Below are positions 34,188 through 41,459 of a DNA stretch of 41,459 bases, in pieces. Source of the DNA: Ichthyophonus hoferi (lineage: Eukaryota; Opisthokonta; Ichthyosporea; Ichthyophonida; Ichthyophonidae); contig NAOQ01000564.1 in assembly GCA_002751075.1 (NCBI GenBank), positions 5,340 through 46,798 on the forward strand, in the 5' to 3' direction. The notes beneath the pieces were generated by a model that had not been told where the DNA came from, searched no databases, and saw only the letters and a list, made by a program, of their open reading frames with translations. The position numbers and the translations under genes are program-made. Each line of letters begins with the position of its first letter. Position 1 is the first letter of the stretch.

Positions 34188-37100
34188 TTAGATCTGGTAT
34201 TCTTTTGTTACAGCAACACCCAGACTTTCAATCAGTGCAGACAGCTCTTTGACCACAATCGTGGACTCTATTTGTCCTGCCCTGCCCCGCCCAAGATGGT
34301 CCCTCCAGGCCTCAACTACCACCACTGCATCTTGCAGAGCATCAACCAACGTTTGGTGCGTTTGTCTTTCCTTCTCTAATTCAGCTTCCCATTGGGCGAC
34401 ATGAGTGTGCCCCTTGGCTATGCCTGCACGGAGAAGAGCATTCTGAAAAGGGACAGGAATGAGGTTGGAATAATCAGCCTAGTAAAATACTTGATACCTA
34501 TATATATCCTGATATATAATATAGCCTGTATGTAATATTTTGTTAGGATACAAAGAGAAAGAAAGGGACAGAAAGGTGCGGTAAGCAGGAGATGGAAAAA
34601 TGCATTGGTATGTACCGGAAAACTTAAAGTTTCCATGCTAACTATACCATAGTTAACAGTTACACAAAAAGAACACATTACTACCACAACTATTTACCCT
34701 AAAGCACTTATAACCTATATTCAAAACACAACAGAGATAACTTCACACTGCTAAAACTAAAGACATATCAGTATCGAATAAATAAAATAATAAAAGCAAC
34801 AAATGAGTTAGAGAAAAGGGAAGACAGACCTCAATCCTTAGACCATTTAGTTCACGTTTGTGAATCTGCATCTCCAGCGAGTCCTTAAGACCAATATTTA
34901 CTAGTACAGCGCCACTCTAGTAAAAGCAAACTCAGTGAATTGAGTGTACAACTACTATAACAAACAAGGTAAACGCCTGTGATTTTGTTTTTAAATACCT
35001 TTTCTGTAATATATATAAACATACATATATTTATATGTATATATGTATGTTTATATATCATGAAAATAAATAGGTATAAAATATTAATATAGACATGTTG
35101 TTATATACAGATAGGCATAAATATATTTACAGTATAAACACGTAGGAGTATATATATATATACCTATGTTTACAATTTTTGGCACTGTATACGTGCGTAT
35201 ATGCGTATATGCAGACAATAGATAAATGAAAGTGGAATGGCATAGATACATGAACTCTTGAGGCAATGAAACTACAACCCAGTACAACAACAGCAACAAC
35301 AACACCAAACTACATCAACGTACTTTATCATTTGTGCCACGTAAATTGGTCTCCCAAACTGATATATCTAATGATTCATTGACAGTGGTGTGTGTTCTAT
35401 TGCTCCTACGGTTTGGTCTTACGCTCCTTGTATCTGTATCACATACTTCATATCAGTAGATGCATATGCAAGGGTAGACAACTACGCAAATACTAACATG
35501 TACAGTCATATATATATGTATGAGTATGTGTATATTTATGTGTATGTGTATGTGTATATGTATGTGTATGTGTGTGTATATATTTATGTGTATATATGTT
35601 TGTGTATTTGTATTTGTATTTGTATTTGTATTTGTATGTGTATGTGTATGTGTATGTGTATGTTCAGAGGCATATCAGTAGGTGTTCGTGGGTTTAAAAA
35701 TATACATCTTTTGTGTTCGGTTTATACTTGCTATATCTCTCTTAAAACGCATATGCATATGCTCTATACTTCCATCTAACTATAGCTCTTTGACATATAC
35801 ATACACAACTGAAGGAGCTAAATATTTCTTAGATACATAAGAAAGTAATGTAACAAATATTGCAAGATGTACTAGGGAGGAACTACAGTACCTGATAAAC
35901 TATAACCACGAGTCATTAAGGTGCGTTCCACTGGTGTAAGGTTGTTTCTCAGACGAGGTGTAAGTTGTGGAGCCTCAGCGGCTGGAATATCTGAATTTAC
36001 GTCTATGGACATATCGGCAACATGATTAACTAATTCAGGATCATCTTCCCCACTTGCCCTGTTTGTATTTGTTTCTAAATCGCCAGTAGTAGTTGTGCTA
36101 CTTAATTCTATATTTTCTCGTTCTTTTCTTTCCTTTTCGGCTAAGGTTCCTATGGTAGTTTCAAGCAATGCTTCCGATACAGCTAAGGCTGTGCTAGCTT
36201 CAAGCAATGCTTCCGATATAACAACCTGTGGAACTTTCCCCAATCCACTCTTCGGGGCTTTATCAATTTCTGACTGGAAACATTCTGCAAACTGGATAGT
36301 ATATAGAGGTTAGAATGAAGAAACAGGCGATAGATAATGAGGGCTATATAGGGTGGAGTGTATAAAAGCAAAGGTGTCGGATTGTCTGTATGTAGATATA
36401 TGACTAGGCTTATCTATCTATCCACCTCATATACAGGATTGAATCAGAAGTACAATGACCTAGGTATTACACTACATAGATATGCCTTTGGATTTCTTAA
36501 CATAAACAATGGATATGGATATATTAGAGAGCAAGCTAGAAAAATATAAAAACAACTAAGAGGGAAAAGGTATAATAAAGCTAGTGAGAGGTAAACTGAG
36601 GAGAGAAATAAGTTAGTAGGACAACAAGAGAGAAAGAGGAAGAGAAATATAGAGAAATGTATAGGCAATATGCAACTATATAAAGAATTATATATATATG
36701 CATGTATAATATACTATACATAACAAATACATATAATAGGCAATTGGAGAAAGTGGGGGTGGGTGGGGACCGGTCCAGTCCAATACACAGTGCTACCACA
36801 AAAACTAACCTGCTGACAGCTGGCACTGTCACTAAAGCTCAACAGATAAACTTTGTTGTCGCGCGGGTGGCGAAAGGTAAAGTATTTGCTATTAACCAAT
36901 CCTGGCGCTATGTCTGAGGTGATTTCATATTCTACAAGCGGCTGTGCTTATGTTTGTATTTATGTTATTTTGATGTGTACGGTGGAAGTCTTGTAAGTGG
37001 GTTGGGTAATGGATGTAGGTGTCTGTATATATTAGGTGCATGTATGTGTTCATATGCTTATATAAATTCAGATATACGTATATCTATCTGTCTATTTGTA

Positions 37101-38018
37101 TGTCTACGCAAATATGTGAGTACAGGCACGGTCTTAAAGTTACAAGTGTACGTATAGGCTATGTATACGTGTGAGGATATGTAATTGTGTATGGATGTAG
37201 ATTGGCAGAAAGATACACATACATGCAAGCTACATGTCTATCAAGCATATGTTTTATTGATATATAGATGTTAACTCAACATGGGATAATAGTAATGACA
37301 TATAATGTTAAGAAAAAGAATATTTGTTCACTTTGAATATTTGTTTCTTTAGTGATAATTATTTAATATTATCGACCATTACTATTGCATATGTAATATG
37401 AAGAAAGAGGCAGCCCAACCTATCTCTACTTTTTTCTGATAGATATCAACATCCTATAAAAACAATAAGTATTAATCTAAACAAAGTATGCAACTAAGAG
37501 TATCTAAATCCAAAACGAATAAAATCTATATAAGCTATATAATCATAATCAAGCAGAATCATTGGTGTCACAATCCAAGGTATTATTATTAATTAATGTC
37601 CCAGTCCTAACTATCAAGTAAAACCTCACTCTAAAACGCTTCTTACCATTTAGAGGTTCAATACACGGTAAACAAAAAACTCATAAATATTACTAAAACA
37701 CATCAAGTCTTGTTACAATATTATTGTATTATTTTATTTTTGTATTTTCATACCATCATACTATTATAATATCACAGTATTATACTATTATACTATTACA
37801 CTACGAAGTTTTCGGCCAAATACTTACTTCATCACAAGAGAAGGAATAACATGAAACATACATACCGTTTCTTTATCCATAATCTTCATAATCGCATAGT
37901 GAAAGTTTGGATCCCGCACTAGAACAAGTCGTGAATGACCCACAGATATCGGCTCCCATTGCTGAGAGCTTCCTAGTTGAAGTAACCGGATTTGTTTGGC
38001 GATGAGTGTAACAGACAT
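34188..38018 (-). CDS. HOMER: Homer-like scaffold protein: EVH1 domain plus C-terminal coiled coil (7 exons, 364 aa)
   Basis: Exons in transcript order: 38018-37866, 37453-37420, 36931-36810, 36291-35892, 35367-35324, 34916-34830, 34442-34188 (stop TAA at 34190-34188); phases 0, 1, 0, 1, 0, 0. Residues 1-112 look like an EVH1 (WH1) domain: W21-x-P-x-S near the start (W24 of Homer1), R-x-N-x-V-Y-x-L-x-F at 86-95 and FAECFQ at 104-109 (FAEKFQ in Homer). A polar linker follows, with a short duplicated SEALLE unit. The C-terminus (about 260-350) is helical and coiled-coil-like, and NALLRAGI...VAQW (281-298) parallels Homer's signature with V-x-Q-W. Homer proteins cluster partners that carry PPxxF-type ligands and oligomerise by the coiled coil. 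Here the coiled coil after the V-x-Q-W motif is short (66 residues), so tetramers like those of long Homer forms are doubtful. Exons 5 and 6 have the weakest acceptors; exon 2 uses donor GTTGGG. Another EVH1 family is possible but fits less well. Confidence 0.75.
35011..35058. repeat. 20-bp perfect inverted repeat with 8-base loop in a Homer-like intron
   Basis: Arms 35011-35030 (ATATATAAACATACATATAT) and 35039-35058 are exact reverse complements. It lies in the intron 34917-35323. It is AT-rich and may come from expansion of simple sequence. Confidence 0.8.
35508..35668. repeat. (TATGTG)n / (TATTTG)n microsatellite in a Homer-like intron
   Basis: About 150 bases of hexanucleotide repeats, mostly TATGTG with a block of TATTTG, in the intron 35368-35891. 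The cysteine- and valine-rich plus-strand frame across it is an artefact. Confidence 0.9.
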
Positions 38019-38990
38019 GTTGGGGCTTGAAAGAGGATTGAGAGAAGAATGAATTCGTATAAATTTTTTGTTATGGAAAAATAAAAGAAAAAATGGCTAT
38101 AGTAAGTTTATAAATAAATATGGATAGCGTCCTATTATAATAAAAATATATAACTAATGGGAAAATAAGGAAAAGGTCAAATAAATAGGAAGAAAATGAG
38201 AATGGGTATATGTGGTTGACTGGAAGGAGAATAAATGAAGAAGAAGGAGGTATGAAGTGAAACTTTCCTAGGATGCTTTAGTATTCGGTATTGGTTGAAT
38301 ATATACGACCCATTGACCTTCAACTTATAGTTACCAATCGTACACAATTGACATTGCGAATACACCTTATATGTAACCATTATGCCTACGCCTTACGCAT
38401 TTAAAGATCAAGTACGTATATTTATCATGAAACTATAATATATCATGAATCCACCTGAACCAGTTCAGATATATAATGGGAGATAATGAATTAGGTGTAA
38501 AAGCTCAATATCTTTCACTAACCTCTGAATTGAAGCAACCGGATACATGCAGGGCAATTGACTTGCTGTTCAGATGCCAATATCCATAAATTAATAACAG
38601 AGTAACCAAATGAGGTACAGATGCGAATTTTACTTATAAATAAAATGCAATATACTGTAGAAAATAAGAACTACTAGGTGACGTTAATGAAAGATAGTGG
38701 GCATGTAGTTGTACACACAAAAGTTAATCAGTATTTAGTTAGAGCTTATTGGTAGCAAGTTAATTCTCTAGTGTGCCTTTTATTATATGTATCACAAGGA
38801 GCTGTACTTAAAATGTAACTCATAAAGTATATTCTAAGTTTTATATGCACTATCGTATTTCGCTGTTGTTAGGTAAAGAGTTTTTGGTTGTAAACCATAT
38901 AAAATCGTTTAGAAATAGTAGTATCTGGGCTACTAAATTATATTTGAAATTTTTCATATAGTAATATATAAGCCAAACCTTTCAATAATT
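38019..38990. other. Homer-like gene upstream region
   Basis: AT-rich sequence upstream of the Homer-like ATG, presumed to contain its promoter on the minus strand. I see no gene, repeat or clear motif in it. Confidence 0.5.
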
Positions 38991-39480
38991 CCGGTTCAAG
39001 TTCATGTTGCTGGTCAAGAGAAATAGATGCTTTTAATTTCTTACTAGACGCTGTGTTGTATATGTGATAACTAAGATCTAATTGTGGTTGCGGATGGCTA
39101 CGGTATTGTTAATATTAGGAGAAGCAACATCAGGCTTGGTTAGTTGGCCTTCTAATAAAATATCTGGGTAGTATACCTCAACTTCTTTAGAATCTATAGA
39201 AACAATATGAATACATAAAAATGATACATTAAATTCCGGAATATGCTTATTTATAACCTAGTATTGATAATATTATTTGGCAACTGAACATTGGTATATG
39301 CCTCAGTTGTTCCAGTCCCTTTATTATTTATTGTGAAGCCCTGTATTAATAACTCAAAACCATCTGCCGAATTTTTATATCTAGTATCTTATTGGTTTTA
39401 TAGTTTTAGCGTGGGGTTATTTCAGTGAATACTTTGAATTGGTTGGCCTTATGGTAAGCTCTGCACCAATAATAACATAA
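38990..39480 (-). mobile_element. Copia-family fragment, direct duplicate of part of 40640-41000
   Basis: The stretch 39020-39200 matches 40640-40830 in order (shared words include AAATAGATGCTTTTAA-like, GATCTAA, TGTGGTTG, GGTATT and TTGGCCTTC), and similarity continues weakly downstream. It appears to be another copy of the same part of a copia-type element. Broken and old. Confidence 0.5.
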
Positions 39481-39557
39481 ATCATTCCCAAAGACCCCTC
39501 TATTAATTAATAAACATAATAAATAAAGGACTGAACCGCAAAAAAAAAATTGAACGC

Positions 39558-40960
39558 TTGGGTTCCAAAACTACCTCTTGGACTGTTCTTGGCCTAATAG
39601 TAGTCCATGCTATTATGGCCACCAAAGAAGAAAACATTTACGTGGAAACAAGCTTCAACAAACTTTTGACCGCTTTAAAGGCTGGGTTGGTCGTGGCCTT
39701 TGCTAAAGGGTCTGCAGCTTGCCGTTGGGTCGGGACCTCTTTTACAATGACCTCACCATTTTCTATGGCATCCCAAACCCTTACATACCAGTACCTTACT
39801 TTGATATGTCTCGTTTGCTTGAGCAAGCAGGCCTTCTCGCACATTCACATGGCACTTTGATTGCTCCCATACGCGGTGACTGGCTGGCATTTGATCCCTA
39901 GGTAATCCAATAATGATGTAATGTACAATATCTGTTGGGCGCATGTATTAGGGCCATAAACTTACTTTCGGTCGAGCTCTGTACACATACACTCTGCTTC
40001 CTGCTGAGCTAATCCACTAGGGCCACCAGCAAAGCAAATATCATATCCAACGTACTCTTTGCATTGGTCAGGCTGGCACCCAAATTTGCATCACTTTAGG
40101 CCAGCAGTTCCAACGATCCTTTGGAATACACAACTCCATTGTCCTTGCATGTGTCAAGGTACCTTACATGCATGCACATGTTTCAATGATCCAATCTCGA
40201 AGGAAAACTTAAAGCGATATAAATGGCGGCTCGCGCCGATCTGGCTTTCCATAATAGGCAACCTAAGGCACTAATAAGTTGTAACGTCAGGTGGTTCTTT
40301 CCCTATTGAGATGTCCACCAATTTTACATGCTCAGGCAGAATCAGGCTGTGTATTGGCCTTCCAGTTTCCTGGCCGTATGAACTTACCAGCTCCGGAATG
40401 TATCCACGTTTGAAGAGCTTGATACTGCCGTCAGATCATTGCTTAATTGAATAACCTAGGAAATTTGCTGAAAACCCAATGCAATTTTCTCTCTGGCATC
40501 TTCAGAAACCACTAAGAAATCATCTGCGTAAAGTATTAGAAATAGGACTAGTATCTGTTGTATTGAGTTCTATCAGGTAATTTTTGTCAGGTAAAGGGCA
40601 AACTAAAGCTCTCGTTAGCTGCTCTTGAATCACTGCCTGCTGTTCAATGGATACCAAAGCTTTTAACTTCTTACTCGGCGGTTTATTGTTATATAATAAC
40701 TGTGATCTAAATGTGGTTGTGCATATATAGTTACGGTATTATTATTGTAGGAAGAATGAATTTCAAACTCAACTATTTGGCCTTCCAGGAAAGTATTTGA
40801 ATTATCTACTTCAAACTTCGTAGACAACTATAGACATGGCATTAAAAACATAAATCACATAAATTAAACAGTAAATGCGGACGGCATAAAACTATCAATT
40901 TTGATGACTGAGAACAGTGCTTTGTATTGGTTGTTTTTTTACCTTTTAGACATACCCAAT
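39558..40960 (-). mobile_element. Broken Ty1/copia-type LTR retroelement, reverse transcriptase to RNase H
   Basis: The minus strand reads, from high to low coordinates, a linker, a reverse transcriptase part with the polymerase-site surroundings near 40500-40560, and the RNase H end with TRHIKVRYWYV and VPTQRQAADPLAKA at 39638-39844. This is the copia-family C-terminus. Heavily broken and old. Confidence 0.78.
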
Positions 40961-40974
40961 CTTAGCTTAAGGTG

Positions 40975-41113
40975 CTATAAGCAATCATCTAAATGGGATC
41001 AATCATAAAAAATTTCTTATTAGCTAATGCAATTCATGACAGATCACGGAGACCCACTAGGATTATCTGATTTTACCACGATTATCTTATATTGTCATGT
41101 CCTAATTTGGATG
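40975..41113 (-). mobile_element. Retroelement-derived LTR-like segment, third copy
   Basis: Shares the word order of the 17150-17420 and 26745-26960 segments, down to GTCCTAATTTGGAT at the right end. It abuts the short reading frame at 41102-41362, whose last codons fall inside it. Confidence 0.5.
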
Positions 41114-41362
41114 GCTCGGTCTTGCATTATTGAAAGTAAAAAACCTGGGATCGCCGGTGGCTGTAGAAATCTCAGTTTTCACTTTAGTTAGATACTTTAG
41201 AACTCTCCTGCTAGGCCCTGAGTTGTAATGTTTCTTTCTCTCAACTCTCTGTTCCCGTTCAATGATCCGAGTCTCTCGTCTTTGTATCACCAACGGTAGC
41301 TCTTCTTCACTGGAACTTGAAGATACATCTACTTTTTCCTTGATGGGCAAACGCCCCGACAT
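41102..41362 (-). CDS. Hypothetical 86-aa frame, Ser/Glu-rich N-terminus (possible first exon)
   Basis: ATG at 41362-41360, stop at 41102. The protein is hydrophilic: an acidic serine run (SSSSSEEE) followed by a basic Arg/Glu stretch (IIEREQRVERKK), the look of a nuclear or phosphorylated protein. I do not recognise a family. The last codons lie in a repeated LTR-like segment, so either this is a first exon with a donor before about 41150 (a GT after CCCAG at about 41141-41145 is possible) or a gene cut short by an insertion. It may also be chance. Confidence 0.3.
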   Translation of the reverse strand: MSGRLPIKEKVDVSSSSSEEELPLVIQRRETRIIEREQRVERKKHYNSGPSRRVLKYLTKVKTEISTATGDPRFFTFNNARPSHPN

Positions 41363-41459
41363 CCCCTGATGTCGCCTATAACTTTTCTAAATAAATGACC
41401 GGCTAAAAAATACTCTAGTCTTAAATCAAAATAAAATAAACACTTAATCAAAAGACTTT

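Noticed and set aside
35390-35779. Cysteine/valine/tyrosine-rich plus-strand protein
   Set aside because: It is translation of the TATGTG/TATTTG microsatellite in a Homer-like intron.
1-41459. CRISPR array, operon or other bacterial-type system
   Set aside because: No regularly spaced repeats, no ribosome-binding sites and all resolved genes have spliceosomal introns.

Overview
The window is nuclear DNA of an intron-rich, AT-rich eukaryote. Every gene I could resolve has GT-AG introns of about 240-1480 bp, and several acceptors are preceded by a TACTAAC-like branch point. The gene content points to a holozoan protist, i.e. a unicellular relative of animals (ichthyosporean, filasterean or choanoflagellate). 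A full-length GIGYF (4EHP-GYF) protein and a Homer-type EVH1/coiled-coil protein sit beside two PHO84-type proton/phosphate symporters, a family common in fungi, plants and protists but not typical of animals. This placement is an inference; no rRNA or other phylogenetic marker is present.

Layout. 1-1472: the last four coding exons of a plus-strand USP48-type deubiquitinase (C-terminal ubiquitin-like domain), the rest lying off the left edge. 2850-12186: an 11-exon GIGYF gene on the minus strand, reconstructed from ATG to stop (1289 residues, every junction in phase). 12187-13938: the GIGYF upstream region. 13939-21190: a graveyard of broken Ty1/copia-type LTR retroelements in both orientations, interrupted by a 409-base assembly gap, plus a decayed Pro/Gly/Gln-rich stretch. 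21190-23364: the upstream region of the first phosphate transporter. 23365-25861 and 31017-33649: two tandem PHO84-type genes with the same four-exon structure, separated by about 5.2 kb that carries more copia-type fragments. 34188-38018: a 7-exon Homer-like gene on the minus strand, convergent with the second transporter. 38041-41459: further copia-type fossils and one short unidentified reading frame at the right edge.

The genes do not form one pathway. GIGYF acts in translational repression and mRNA decay with 4EHP, Homer-like proteins are scaffolds, USP48 removes ubiquitin, and the transporter pair imports phosphate. The most notable points are: the two transporters are near-copies, but the upstream one has Tyr where the family has a conserved membrane Asp; a perfect CACGTG-centred palindrome lies upstream of that gene; the Homer-like protein has an altered ligand pocket, a long linker with a fresh in-frame duplication and a short coiled coil; and one retroelement-derived block of about 60 bp recurs at four sites between 16.4 and 28.8 kb.
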